From: Aquila chrysaetos chrysaetos
Lineage: Eukaryota; Chordata; Aves; Accipitriformes; Accipitridae
Assembly: GCF_900496995.4 (NCBI RefSeq)
Contig: NC_044018.1
Coordinates: 25,760,001-25,824,000 of the forward strand
Reading direction: 5' to 3'
DNA: 64,000 nucleotides
This document shows positions 50,701-63,791 of the stretch, piece by piece. The notes beneath the pieces are model-generated. The model was not told where the DNA came from, did no database searches, and saw only the letters and a list, made by a program, of their open reading frames with translations. Numbering within the stretch: the first letter of the stretch is position 1; each line of letters starts with the position of its first letter. Position numbers and translations under genes: made by a program.

Positions 50701-51307
50701 ATGGTAACTTTGGAGAAATGTGGCATCCTGTTTAACCATGTGTAGTTTAAGACAACCACTTTTTTGTTACCATGGGGCAGTATTAGGATTCACTATGTTA
50801 ACAAAATTGGTTTTTCCTTTGGAACTAAAATGCCAGATGAGCGTTAGATGTGCTTAAAATTATCTGTGCTTATGCCTCACCTACCAAATCTGTTTCTGTT
50901 GCAGAATTTCAGGAGGTGATGTTCTGTGCGTTTATTATTTCTCAGTTAATTTGCTCTTTTTTTACCTCAGTTGGACAAACATAAACATTAAAGAGAAGTG
51001 CTGTTTCATCACTTATGGGCAACATTAAAACCATCACTGCTTCTAGAGCAGGAGCTGTAAAAAGGACTTTGTTGAGCAGCCATTTTGTCATTACTATCTA
51101 AAGGATTTCTGTTTTGTCTTCTACATGTGCCCAGTACAGCTTATGCAGTGTGCATACGCTTGCTCTCTCAACTGAGAATTGAGATTAAAAATAAACCTTT
51201 TGTGATTTTGAGTGGGGGTGCTGAAGTTCCTTGGCATGATGTTCCTTTTGTGAATATAATCCAGTTTACTTTCAAACACTATACTTTTTTTTTTTTTTCC
51301 CCTGTAG

Positions 51308-51469
51308 GGCTTGCTATATTAAAGCATGTGTTAACGCCACGTGTGAAGGCAACTCATGTAGCCATTGACACAATGAAAGACTATCTGGATGCAGTGTATG
51401 ATGTGACTGTAGCTTATGAAGGTACTGTGGACCACAAAGGGCAAAGAAAACTGGCACCATCTATGACAG
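51308..51469 (+). CDS. AGPAT5: AGPAT5 coding exon 6 (last exon in the window)
   Basis: This 162-nt exon completes codon 196 and encodes through residue 249, plus one base (GLAILKHVLTPRVKATHVAI...LAPSMT). VLTPRVKATHVA corresponds to acyltransferase motif IV. DYLDAVYDVTVAYEG is strongly conserved with human, while the segment after it (TVDHKGQRKLAPS) is more variable. The donor is ACAG|GTGAGT. About 115 residues, including the C-terminal hydrophobic segments of the human protein, should follow in exons that I do not find before position 64,000. Confidence 0.96.
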
Positions 51470-51894
51470 GTGAGTTGATGTATATTAGACATGCTACACC
51501 CATATGCTTGTTAATATACAGAACCAACTTCAGGTGCTTTGTAATGCTCTGAAGGTAATCTCCGCAGTGCTTCAGCCATGCCTTGGTAGGGCATCGTTCA
51601 TCGGTGACTATGCTTTACGATAGTTACCTGTGACATTCCTGCCCTCTCTTTCCGTTCCTTATTCCACACAGAGAACATTTCTGTAGTCAAATTCTGCATA
51701 CAAGCACTCTTTGGCGTGAAAATCGTTAAAATGAACTTGGGGCCATAGGCAGCAGGTGCCATTTACCTTCATGTTTCTTCTAGCACTGGGATTTGGCATC
51801 ATCATAAATTCTCTCTTTCTTTCCCTCTGCTGTGCTCCGTATGTGTACATGTGATCTAATTCCTGAAATGCATGTATTTTAAAGGGAAAATGTG

Positions 51895-51911
51895 TAGTAG
51901 TAGTAGTAGTA
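51895..51911 (+). repeat. (TAG)n microsatellite
   Basis: Five full TAG trinucleotides and a partial sixth lie just inside intron 6. Confidence 0.9.
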
Positions 51912-54900
51912 TTTTACTGGCAATTTTTCAAATTGCTACACATACCCAGTAACCTTACAAACACTTCACAGCGTTTTGTGCAAGTGGGCTTCACTTGCTG
52001 TAGTATTTTAAACCACCTACAGCACCTTAAGAGAATAGTGTAAGTTAGTTTTATGTTCCTCAAGTAATCTAACCAGAAAATAAGTTCTGGGTTTCTGCTG
52101 GCGAAAACTCTGGGACAGAGAGCTTTAGGGTTTGCTGGGGTTTTTTATTATGCTTGGTGATGGATTGATTTTTTTTTTTTTTTTAAAGTAATTCATTTAC
52201 CTGCACTGTCACTGGAGGGTCAGACGTCGTCTTTCTTTCCTGTTGTAGCTGACCTGTTACTCAGCCTTATCTGTGCACGACTGTCTATTGCTAATTGACT
52301 CAGTGGTACTTTTGAGCAAGGGATCAGTGTTGACTTTGGGAACCTGCAGGGAACTTCTTAGCTAACTCCCCACTCCTCAGCTGGCCCAGTGTCACAGGGA
52401 CTTGTTCCTTCTGCTGCTAAAAATAGTTCATAGTGCAGCGGTTTCCATGTCACTTCATTAGCAGGTGTAACTCCTCAAGGTGGTGTAAAGTTCACATGAA
52501 CTCCTTCCAGGTGCTAGTTGCTTAGAAGTTCTGGAATTGTCTGTTTTTACATTTTCACCCTGTTTAAAATTCTTCTGGATAGGTGAGCAACAAAACTGTT
52601 AATACTGTGTATTAACTCAACTCTTGTGTTGTACTGTAAGATCTTAGGATGGTTTTATTTTATGTATGTTTTGTTCCCAAAAGGCATTTTTAATGGCTAA
52701 ATATCAAGTGGTTTTTATGATTTAGCATTTTTTATTTATAATTTTCTTTTGAAGTTGATTTTACAGATTTTATTCTTTAAAGTTTTTAATGTTTGGGGTT
52801 TTTTTTTTTAAATACCTTATGACCCTCTTACAGACTCCTTTGAAGACTGGGCAGCCTCCCTCTTGTCCTGTCACCCAACCCTTTTCAAAGACCCCCTTCA
52901 AAACAAATAGGATTGTTTCCCCTTCTCTGCAGCATATCTTGTTTCATGACTTAATTACTAGGCAGTTTCAACCATTCTCATGCTGGACTTCTCAGTGCCT
53001 GATGGTTAATTAAACTATTGAACTGTCATTACCTAATGATAAGATGGCAAATGTTCAAATTCCTTATAAGACCTCTTCACCTATTGAACCTTCTGGTTTG
53101 CATGAAGCATGATATAATTATGGAAGGGGAACCAACAAACTGAATCTCCCTGTTGGCTGTTCCTTGTGTCCAGTGTCAAGTGGTAATCACACAGTTTGGG
53201 GTGGCTACTCCACATCCAGCCTTTTGGAGACTCCACAGCAGGCAGTCTAAGCGTATCTTTCAGCCACCCTTACTGTTAGGGCTGGGGTAATTACTGTCTC
53301 AGCCTTGAGTAAAAATAAAGGCAGTAACACAGAATGAAATGCAGCCGACCAGTTGTTACCCATTACAGAGTAGATAAATGAAATATCCATCCAGGGCATT
53401 CCACGCTATTGTGGCATTCACATGTATTCCATATAATATAAATTATGTAGATTAAGGACACTTTATAAATTACAGTGTGGAACATAGTTGTCATTCTTTT
53501 AGGCCCTCCGGACACAAAGTGGAAGAAAAACAATTTCTGTTCTAAGAGGTCAAGATCATTTCACCATTTGTTATGCACAAGTCCAACAATTGGTCCGTTC
53601 AGGAATATAATATAACAAGAATTGAATTACGCATTGTTATGCATTTGAGATTTTTTAGCATTATTGCTCTTTTACAGTACTAAAATGAGTTATAAAATGT
53701 CATTTTCATGTGCGCATTTCGTATGAACATTTCATATTTGTGTCAGTGCTGAATGAGAATTTTGTTTTTCATTCTCATCGGAATAAAATAGCAGTGCAAT
53801 CCTGGTAATTTTTAAAAGATAAGGTTGACATGTCTTTTTCAATCTAGCAACTCTGACTGAAATTTATTGCATGGAAAACAAACTTTTGATAAACACAACT
53901 TTACTGGAGGACTGTATTTCCCATAGTATGACATTTCCCATGTGAATGAAATCTGAATTCCACATGGATATAATGTGTTTCTTGAGATGCATTTTACTTT
54001 CAGTTCTATAAATCTCAGTTCCTTAGAAGAGCCTGTGCCACTTCTGGAAAAACCCATACTTACCCAGGGATATGGTCAGCTCTTAGCTGCTGTCTCCAGT
54101 AATAAACAGAGCAGGTTAAAAGGAACATTTTGGCAACTGTGAGTGGTACTACCAAGCTTTATGAGAAATTGTGTTAGTAAACTGTAAATGGGAAAAAAAT
54201 TCTGAAGAAAAAATCAATTGCATTTTAAATTTTGTAATATGGAACTCAGTATAAATAGCCTTTCTTAGCAAAATTGGATATTTTTTTTTTTTCAGTCTAG
54301 CAAGCTTAAATATCATAATGCTGACTTGCTCAACAGGATTAAAACAAAACATAGTATACTAGCAACTGGAAAATACACATTCACCATCCTTTCTGCATTA
54401 GTGCTTTGAGAAGAACAGTGAATGCCAGGCACACCTGACAACACAGTACCTTTTTAGAGCACGCAAATTATTATAGTATATCCTTCCAAATGTGTTAAAC
54501 TTTTTGTCACTATTTATGCATTTTCATGTTTTGTTGGCACTTTCCAGCTGCAAGTTGTTTGTTTTAGAAGACATCAAATTTGATTAGTCTTAGACAGGGA
54601 CTAAGATTAGATTAGCTTTAGACAGGGATGTTGCTTTCCGCTATTGCTTCACATCCAGTTGTGATCAACAGATGCAATTTTCTTCCTCCCATTTATTTGT
54701 TATTCGTTCCTTTTCATTCCAACAAGTTTGGATCTTGGTATGTTTCCAGTGGAAGCTTGTCCTGCACATGGCAGCCTTTCCAAAGAACAGCGATTTCCCA
54801 CAAATTTCTCCCCTCTCACTACTGAAGATGGTTTGTCCAGGTCATTAATGACAGAATGTGATGGTCCTGCTTAGGGAGGACCATGCTGCTAGACAGTATT

Positions 54901-57900
54901 TATTTGTGGTCATTAGAATAAGAAGCAAATAATGATATGGGCACTGCAGCACAGCTGAAGTATATCTCAGGTACTGAATTCTGGAAGAACTATTTAGAAG
55001 GGAAAAGGAGGGGGAGAAGCTCTTCTGCTGGATTTGTTGACATTGTTTTACTACGCTGTCATTAAGTAAAAAGTAGAAATAAGCTTGGGAAGAAAGAATG
55101 AGAACCTAGTTTTCCCCCTTCTGAATGAACGTCTGAAGTGTTCACATCCAGCTTTGCCTGGTGTTAAGGGGCAGGTCTTGTGGGACGTGGGAACTGTTGT
55201 CATTCCTGCACCTGAAAGAGCATTACGTACACTTCTACATCTTTATTATTCTGCCTGAAGGCTTTAGCATAACCAGATGGCATTTATCTGGCCATTGTAG
55301 ATGAAAGTGTGTGTGAAATAGCAGCATGTGACAATGATAAACACTGAATAAAAATAGCAAGTACATGTAGACTCTGTCTTAAAGAAGTCAGGAATTCCTG
55401 AGAATAATTGACTCTGCTGTATATCAATTCCAGAACAAACACTTTGAAAGCATGTGTATGTGTGCATTTCTGAAAATCCGTACATCACTTTGATTAGTAT
55501 AATTTGAGGAGGTCAGACTGGCCTAACTTCCCTAGGGGAAATTACACTTTTCCAAATGCTTGCTTACACTTTTGTTAGGACCCAGACAGACAGTGAAGTA
55601 CAGGACAATAGAAAAGAAACTGGAGCAATAGAAAGCAGTCTTTGTCTGGACTGTGGCCCAAATTTGATCACATCCATTGTCTTTCAAGGTCCAAAGAATG
55701 ATAAGCAGCACATAGTTACAGATAAGTTGAAAGAATTAAAAAACTAAATTAATAAACTGATAGTAAAACAGTCCAAAGTAAGATTTATAGTGATGAAATG
55801 ACTAATAATCTGTTCAGATCTCTGCTAGCTGTCATGTTCTTATTGCATGAAAGAATATTGAAAAGTAAATGGCAATTATTTTAGAGCAACAGAAGAAAGG
55901 ATGTAGATTAGAACTGAGGCAGGACATCAGTATTGGTGAAATTTGCATCAAGTGTGGGATGACTTCTTAACATGTATAGTAAATCCCACATCAAGAACTT
56001 GTCATTCTGCATTTCTTCAAGCAAAATTTAAGTAACTACGTTTCATGTTTCAAATTGTAAATTTTCCATTGAAATATTTGTAGGAATTTTGATAACCACA
56101 CTAGTTGGCAACATAGTTCTGTGATACTCTATCATATGTTTTTCCTTTAAAGGAAAACCGTGGGTTTAGTTTGTGTAAAATATTAAAATACAACTTTTTT
56201 AATAACATGATTTCACCAGGTACCACAAAGTAAACAAACTATCATTCAGTTTTAAACTGAATGCATTTTCACTTGTCGTCCGTAGGACTAGATCTGTCAT
56301 TTTAGAACCCCTGTAATTTCCTATTAAAAGTAGTTTGAGTAACATGAAAACCTATCTGTTAATTTGTGGATGACTTATTTGAAATGGCACTTTGAACGCA
56401 GATGTGGACATATGCATCAATATTCTGAAGATAAGGACAGTCTGGGTAAATGCGAAGTATTTTCATACTGTAACAATTAAACATTGTGCTTCTGCTCAAA
56501 AATAATGACATTTCACTGAAGAGCAGCATCAGTTTATGGGAATGTATGCAGGCCTTGCTGTTGTTCTTCATCGGACTCCAAAAATCAGAGAAAACGAAGG
56601 TCAGTCTGAGCATGAGTAGCACCTCTGTTTCTTTACCCATCTCAAAACCAGAACATGAAGATGACCGTATTTGGAGTCCCTATAGCACCGTTTCTTGTCT
56701 CCAACAACCACCAAACTGGGATGCCTAAGGAGGAGTGTAAGAATAAGGCAAGTGTAAATGATTCTTCCTTTTCCCAAATCACAAACACCTGTGGGTGCTG
56801 CATCTGTGTGTTAATAACACCCTCTCAATGGGGGTAATAACCCCCTTCAGCATCCCTTCGAGTCCAGAGTGTGTGTTCCTCTGATTGTAAACTAGGACCT
56901 TGTGTGTCTCAGTTATTCTCGAGCAGCTCCTGCTGAAGGCAGGTACCTGTAGCTTCCCTTTGGGAATTTGTGATCGGAAAGCACACGGTCATCAGAAAAG
57001 CTCTGCTACACAAAGAGGATTTTGAAAGTATTTACACTGGAGATTCATAAAATTACCCTGTACTCTGGGCCTCATGCACGTGTGAGAGGAAGCATTCCGC
57101 TCCCCAGGCAGCATTTATGTACAACAGCTTGAGGAACTCCTGATCTTTATGCAATAGTGTATCTAAACCCTGAGGATAACAAAAACAACCTTAATTTCTT
57201 CACACTGTCAGCTTTGGCCAGAAATATGTTGCTGCTTTGAGAGCCTGTGTTTATTTTTGCTTTTTTTTGTGCATCACAGTCCTTTTCTTCTACTCTGTTT
57301 GTGGTACTGTTCTCTGTTTATGAAAACAGACTAGCTGAAGGAAAGGCAAAAACATCAATATTCACAGTACTGGCATAGCTCCTAACAGATCCTGTTTATT
57401 TGCTAGAGAGAGCATTGTTTTGAACTGGTCCAATCCTTGTATCTTTTCTTGCCCTTTTTTTTTTTTAAATTGCACAGTTCAACAGGGTTTTTTCCACTTC
57501 TGAAACTTTAAAAATGTTCCAAGGAAGACACAGATATCTCCTAAATTTGCTCCTTTTCAGTTACCAGTAATGGGATACCCTTTAGATGTAATCCACAGAC
57601 CCACCCTGATCCAGGGTCTGCTGCTGGCAGCCTATTGATCAAAACTGCTACAGTTTTGTAGGAAACCTCCTGCTAACTTGGCCAACATGCAATATTTACA
57701 AATTGTTGTAGACCAGTACAAAGGCCAGAATGCATCTGTTAAAATAACAGATTAAAGCCACTGGAAGATTGTTTCAGTGAACTATAACATGCAAGTACTA
57801 TAGGTCTTCACCAAATACCATCTTGTTTCAGCAAGACAGCTTACAATGACACTCTGCTGCTCTCCAGTGCTAATGCCAGTATAAAAAACTGTATGTACCA

Positions 57901-58029
57901 TTTTCTAATAATAATTTTTAAAGATTCTTTTGATGTGGGCATCTTCTGGAAGGTACAGAAATATGATTATTTACCCTTGAATTTGCAGGATTTGTTGAGC
58001 TGTAGTTCTTACCTGCCATCTTCAGGATT

Positions 58030-60560
58030 TTTTAATATTTTTTTTTTTAAGCTGTCATATTCTTCCCTGTGCTTCCCCTCTCCAAACTGAAAATTCAGCC
58101 TTTTTAATCTCTCCTTGCTTGTAATGCAGGTGTTTTTTCTCCTTAAATGTTTTAGGTGGCCTTCTCTGAGTCCACTACATCCTCCTTCAGATACAGAGAC
58201 CAGAACTGCACATGGTATTTAAAATGTGGATTCACAATCTTTTTATATATCTGCAAAGTGACTCACTGCCCTGTTCTCAATGTGTTTGCTGATGCTGCCC
58301 AGTATTTGGGGGGATTTGGGGCTGCTGCTGCACAACTGAGAGGATGGTTTCAGAGAAAAGGTCAGCAACTCCCAAATTGTAACCACCAGTTCCAAGTTAA
58401 GCATCATGTAATCAGGGTTTCAGTTGTTTTTTCCCCAGGTTTGTTTTTGCTGAAGCTCGGCTGCCACATTTTCACCCTGTTTGCTCAGCTTTGAGGTCCT
58501 TTTGGAGTCCAGCCAGCGTTTGACTACCCAAAACAGCTTAGGATCTTCTGAAAAAGATGTGACAAACTGGAGGGTTCACTGTTTGCTCCCTTCTTCAGCC
58601 TATCAGTCATGACAGAATGAAATGAGTCCTAGCGTCAATCCCTGGAGGACCCCAGTTGCTGGGTCTTTTACATCCTGAAAAGTGACCATTAAGTCCTTCC
58701 ATTTGCTTCCTCTCCTTTAAGCAGCTTTTGGTCTATAAAACATCATTTCCTCTAATCCCATGGCAGCTTAATTTCTTTAATAGCCTTCAGTGTGGAACCC
58801 TATCAGAGGCTTTATGAAAATTCAAATATATCATGTCCAGTGAATCCCCTTTATCCGCCTGCTCCTTGACACTGTTGTAGATATCCAGCAAACTGGTGAG
58901 ACAGGATTTCCCTTTACAGAATCCACGCCAACTCTTTTCCAACAGACTGTGATTATCTCTGTGCTTAGTGATCTTATTATAGACCCTGCTATCTTACCCA
59001 GGGATGTAAGACTCTTTGGTTTCTATTTCCCAGCATCATCTCTAAAGTCCTCGTTTGTAGAAGGGAAACTCCCCATTTTTCTGGCACAATGGCTGTTTGT
59101 GATGGTAGGTTACACATCTTTGTTTTTAAATTCCACATTTAAGAGCTTTTGGATGAATGCTGTCTGGTCTTGGTGACTTCCTGACATCCAACTTGTTTAT
59201 TTAGTCTAATACTTTCTGTCTGTTTACTTATTGATCTAGTTCCTTTGAGCGATCTGGTACAAAGAATGCAATGGGTGTAGGAATCAAACATTTTCAGCAA
59301 GAAAAAATAATGCAAACAAATATTCGAGCTTCTCTTGCATGGGCTTATACTTTACCATGAGTGCTGTTCTTCACACCTTTGGCATCCAGCAGACCCACCA
59401 CTGCCTTAGCTGGTTTACTGCTTTTAATACATTCAAAAAAGTTAAAGTTGTTAGAGCATCCTTTGCATTTTTCAAGTTACTTTTTACTCCTCTTAATTTT
59501 ATGTTTATATTTGGCATGAGCGGTTTTGTGGCTTTTCCTTATTTGGACAAGCTTTCCATTCCTCAAAGAGGAGAAGGTAGGAATATAGTGGTAGCCTCCT
59601 TAATTTTCCCATTATGCCATACAGGTGGGTTTCAGACCTACCCAGACTTTTTCTTTTGCAGTGTTATACATCTTTTATGTGGGTTTCTAATACAAGTTTT
59701 TCTGGGGTTTGGTATTTAGGGTTGTGGGTTTTTTTACAACCTCTAGGCTGCCTCCTTTTGGACTGTTTCTTTTAGGGTGTTCTGACAGTTTGCCTGGTTT
59801 TTCCCCCCCCCCTCATTACATAGTTCCTTTAATTCTGCATTTGTGTGCTGGATTCATTAAGACTCTTTCTTGTGGGTTTTGCTACTAGTTGTTCCAGGAA
59901 ACAGTCTCTTTCTTTTTTTCTGGTGTTTTTGTTTGGTTCAATGGTTTGTTCTGTTTTGGTTTGGGTTGGTTTTGGTTTTTTTCCCCTCCACACCTCATCG
60001 TGATGAAGCATCGATGCAGTTTGATAAAGGTAGCTGGAATCTCACACTCTTGCTATCAGTCCTGAACTTGCAGCTCTCAGTCTGGCTTCACAGTTTCTGG
60101 TCACTATTATCAAACTCAACAGGAAGTCATTTAATATATCTAATATATATTTTATTAGAGTCTCAGATTTCCATCCACATGGATTTCATTGTGCTTCTGT
60201 CTCATTATTATCTAAAGCTATTATACTTCATATAATCCTTCATGGATGCTACCATTCCCTCACCTGTACATCCTATTCTGTCATTCCTATAAATCTCATA
60301 GCCTGGTAACGTTGCATGCTCCTTCAAGGCCAGCGGGATACCTGCCTTAACAGGGGTAATCTCTTGGTGCCAATAATTCTTGTTCTATCTTCATGTTTAG
60401 GCTTCTCATATTGGTACAGAGGCACTTCTGAGTTTTGCCCTCAGGTTGAATTTTAGCCACATCCACCTCTATGTTACGTCCCTCTGAACAGGCGCTTTTC
60501 CTGACCTTCAACTTACCCCAACTGCCAGCTGAAATGCTAACTTTTTCAGTTTTCATTGCC
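58030..60560 (-). mobile_element. Ancient CR1/L3-type LINE, antisense, with endonuclease and RT remnants
   Basis: Read on the minus strand, degraded pieces of a CR1/L3 ORF2 appear in the correct order. CLCTNMRSL (near 60,420) matches the endonuclease start CLYTNARSM, and GYEIYRNDRIG (60,250-60,304) matches the GYKLFRRDRQG segment. FFECIKSSKPAK (near 59,420) matches the linker FFKYIKSKRQTR. GFCKGKSCLTSLL (about 58,885-58,924) and DMIYLNFHKASDRVPH (58,793-58,840) match the reverse-transcriptase blocks GFRKGKSCLTNLL and DVIYLDFQKAFDKVPH, and a weak SEDPKL follows where ADDTKL is expected. The first catalytic Asp of the RT is Asn here, and several stops and frame changes break the frame, so it is dead. 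The 3' end reads like a CR1 tail near 58,040. The 5' limit is uncertain and may reach 60,900. Confidence 0.88.
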
Positions 60561-62787
60561 AGCAGCCTGGCTTAATAATGATTCAGGTGTATCCCATTTC
60601 TCGTCTCAAAAGGTTCCCCAGCTCCTAAGGTGCTTACTTCCTATGCTGTGCCCCTCGTGCATGAGTGGACTCTTTGTGTGCATCTCAGGCCTTGCACAGG
60701 GGATTGGCAGTATTTATGAGTGCTATTCCTCAGGTCCCAGGCTTGTCTCCTGGCTGCAGGCTTCAATCTAGCCTGCAGAACATCCCCTCCATGCTCCCCT
60801 GCATCAGCAGTACCAGCAGGTACTGGTGGTGCCTGCTGCTCCCCAGGTTAACCCATCTAAACAACCTTTGCTGTACCCTGGATGTTTGCTTTACCGTCTA
60901 GTGCCACTTTGCTGTACCACTGCTTTATTTTGTTAGAGCAAGCTGTGAAATAGTTTCCTGTCAGCTCAAAGCATGAAGCTGAGAACGCAGCACTTAAATT
61001 TATGTTTGTTTTGCCAATTGATTGTTAATTTGGTGTACGAAGTAAATGGAAGTGGAGAGATGGGATTTCTTTCTTTGAGGAGGAGATAGTTTACAAACTG
61101 CTTTGGTGGCTGAACACTTAAGTCCAGACTAATGAAAATTTAAAAAGCGGAGAAAGCATCTACAGTTCAGAGAGGATGCTATCATGGTTTTGCCTGTAAA
61201 ACTATACGCACCACAACATGCAATGTTCTGTTACTGAAGAGACGTATTCTTACACGTTTGAAATACTAGTTACTTAGAATAAATATACATTATTCAGATT
61301 TCAGTTTCCTGTGATACCACTTTCACTTTATCACAAACTTTACAGGAATCTGTTAAACAGGAGAGAATTGGGGTCTCTTTAAGTGGACACAACTATATCA
61401 AGCTTCAGTTTGTCCTTTCTTAATTTTGAAGGACTTTGGCAATAATTACATTGCAGTAGGAGAGCTGATGTAGGAGGTTGAAATCTGAGCTACTTTATTG
61501 CTGTCATATTTAAAGTGCATATAAAAATAGGCTTCATTAGTAATTGAAAACTGGAATATCTATTTAAGTGTAATGCCACTGTCACAACTTTCTTAAGGGG
61601 CAAGGCAAACAATTTGGAGTGGTGGAATGAACTTCTGTGGTAGCACTAAGGGGAAGGTGGTCTGAGGCCACTTGTATGTCCCTTCTCAGTAACAGGTATG
61701 TCTATGCTTTGGAGCTTTTCTCCTTCCCTCACTTTCCCTGGTAATGCTGTTAATTCAAAACAGAATTAATTGGCTTTTGAAGGTGAGGAGTTGAAAACTG
61801 GTAGAATTTTGTGGAAGCCCCAGTGAGCAAAACACCCTCCCAAAACATTCGTTTGCAATTAAAAACTCTCTGGATCCAGTTCCTTTCCTGGAGGCTGTTG
61901 TACCCCATTCATTAATCCTAATTCTGCACTGAATCCTTCAGTCCTGTGTTAGGGTGAATCCTGTCCTGCAGAAGGAGGGCCACAATGTCACAGTTTAAGA
62001 ACAAAAAATGCTCGATCCACTTTATAATTTTCAATTCCTTCCTTCTGCTGTGGTTGGTCACTAGAAGCATTATAAACATTCTGCACTTGTATCTGTTATT
62101 TAGCCAGATAGAATGTTTTATTGGGAAATTATCTCCCACACGAAAGTCAGTCCACTGGGCTCCCACGCAAGTTGTTAGTGTTCATTTAACCCAAATCATA
62201 CTCGGTTCTTGATTGACTAATGCTGTCCCCAATATAATGTTTGATTATAATGCATCATTTGCATTTATGTTTTATCTTTTGAAGGAAAGTTCAGGCTTGC
62301 TTTGTCCTGTTGTTAATTACAACAAATTCTGCCACGTTTAGGGATCTGAAAAGCTTGTCAGATGTTGGCCTTAAGGGCTAGTGTCCCTGAAGTTGGATGT
62401 AATTTGCACATAATAAATTGCTTCAATAAAATTTTGTTTCTTAGCTTAATTACTAAGTCCTTTGGGAGTGAAGCTAATATGAAATTAAGGGTCATGGGAG
62501 CACCACAAACCTTTAGAGGTTGTGGTGATAAAATCCAGCTGTTTCTTCTCAAAAACAAGCTCTCAGTATGTTGTTCTTATCCACTGGTGTTCTTACGTGA
62601 TTGCAGTGACATTGTGCATCTAAAAAAAACCCAAAATTGGATTAGTTGTGTTAAACCATGACATGAATTGGATAATTAAAGACTAGTCAGATTCCCTGAC
62701 TAGCTTGATTGCATGCATTATGATGTCATTTGCAGATGTCCTGGATGCCCAGGCTTTGGATAAAATGGCCTTGAATCAATGGGTGGG

Positions 62788-63791
62788 TGTCGTGGTTTAA
62801 GCCCAGCCGGCAACAAAGCACCACGAGGCGGCTTGCTTATTCCTCCACCCACTGTGGGTTGAAGAGAAGAAAATACAAAGAAAAGCTTGTGGGTTGAGAC
62901 AAGGACAGGGAGGGATCGCTCACCACTTATGGTCACGGTGAAAAGACAGGCTCAACTTGGGGAAGAAACAAAATCAATTTAATTTGCTATCAATCAAATC
63001 AAAACAAGGATACTGAGAAGTAAAACCAATCTTAGAACACCTTCCCCCCACCCCTCCCTCCTTCCCAGCTCAGCCCCATTCCCGGTTCTCTCTCCCTCCT
63101 CCCCCCGGCGGCGCAGGGGGACGGGGAATGGGGGTTGGGGTCAGTTCCTCACACCTTGTCTCTGCCGCTCCTTCCTCCTCAGCGGGAGGACTCCTCACTC
63201 GTCCCCTGCTCCACTGTGGGGTCCCTCCCACGGGAGACAGTCCTCCATGAACTTCTCAGGCATGCATCCTTTCTGTGGGCTGCAGTTCTTCACGAACTGC
63301 TCCAGCATGGGTCCCTTCCACGGGCTGCAGTCCTCCAGGCACAGCCTGCTCCAGCGCGGGCTTTCCCCTGGAGTCCCGGCCATCCTGGGGGGCATCCATC
63401 CCCCTGCTCCGGCGTGGGCTCCTCTCTCCCCGGGCTGCAGGTGGGCATCTGCTCCCCCGCTCCCCTCCGTGGGCTGGGGGGGGACAGCCTGCCGTCTGGT
63501 CTCCCCACGGGCTGCGGGGGCATCCCCTCCTCCCCCGCTCCTCCTCCCCTCCTTCCTCACTCCCCTCGTATCTGCACAGGGGTTCCTCTCCCATCCCGAT
63601 CCCCCCACTCACTGCAGGTTCCCCTTCTCAAGGCTGTTCTCCCAGAGGCGCTACCGCCGTCGCTGACGGGCTCGGCCTGGGCCAGCGGCGGGTCCGACTC
63701 GGAGCCGGGGAAGCTTCTGGCAGCTTCTCACAGGAGCCGGCCCTGCGGCCCCTCCCCTGCTACCAAAACCCCGCCACACAAACCCAAAACA
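62788..63791 (+). mobile_element. Solo ERV LTR, copy C, in intron 6, sense
   Basis: This 1,004-bp element begins TGTCGTGGTTTAAGCCCAGCC and ends CACAAACCCAAAACA, the same family as copies A and B but on the plus strand, in the AGPAT5 direction. It is longer mainly because of one extra unit of about 45 bp in the central tandem array (near 63,245-63,330). The flanking 5-mers are GTGGG (62783-62787) and GCAGG (63792-63796), which match at three of five positions. Both are single CpG-decay steps from GCGGG, so a true target-site duplication remains likely. No internal retroviral sequence is present. Confidence 0.9.

Larger units (their letters stand above)
40968..51307 (+). other. AGPAT5: AGPAT5 intron 5 (10.3 kb)
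   Basis: The intron contains a GC-rich patch (about 42,513-42,780), the antisense solo LTR B (44,768-45,733), a CA microsatellite (47776-47797) and T tracts. The acceptor is a long T/C run ending CCCCTGTAG. Between these features I see only unassigned AT-rich sequence. Confidence 0.85.

Noticed and set aside
51470-62787. Possible AGPAT5 exon 7
   Set aside because: I searched the translated frames for the expected Cys-rich continuation and the C-terminal hydrophobic segments and saw none with an AG acceptor in phase 1. The exon most likely lies beyond 64,000.
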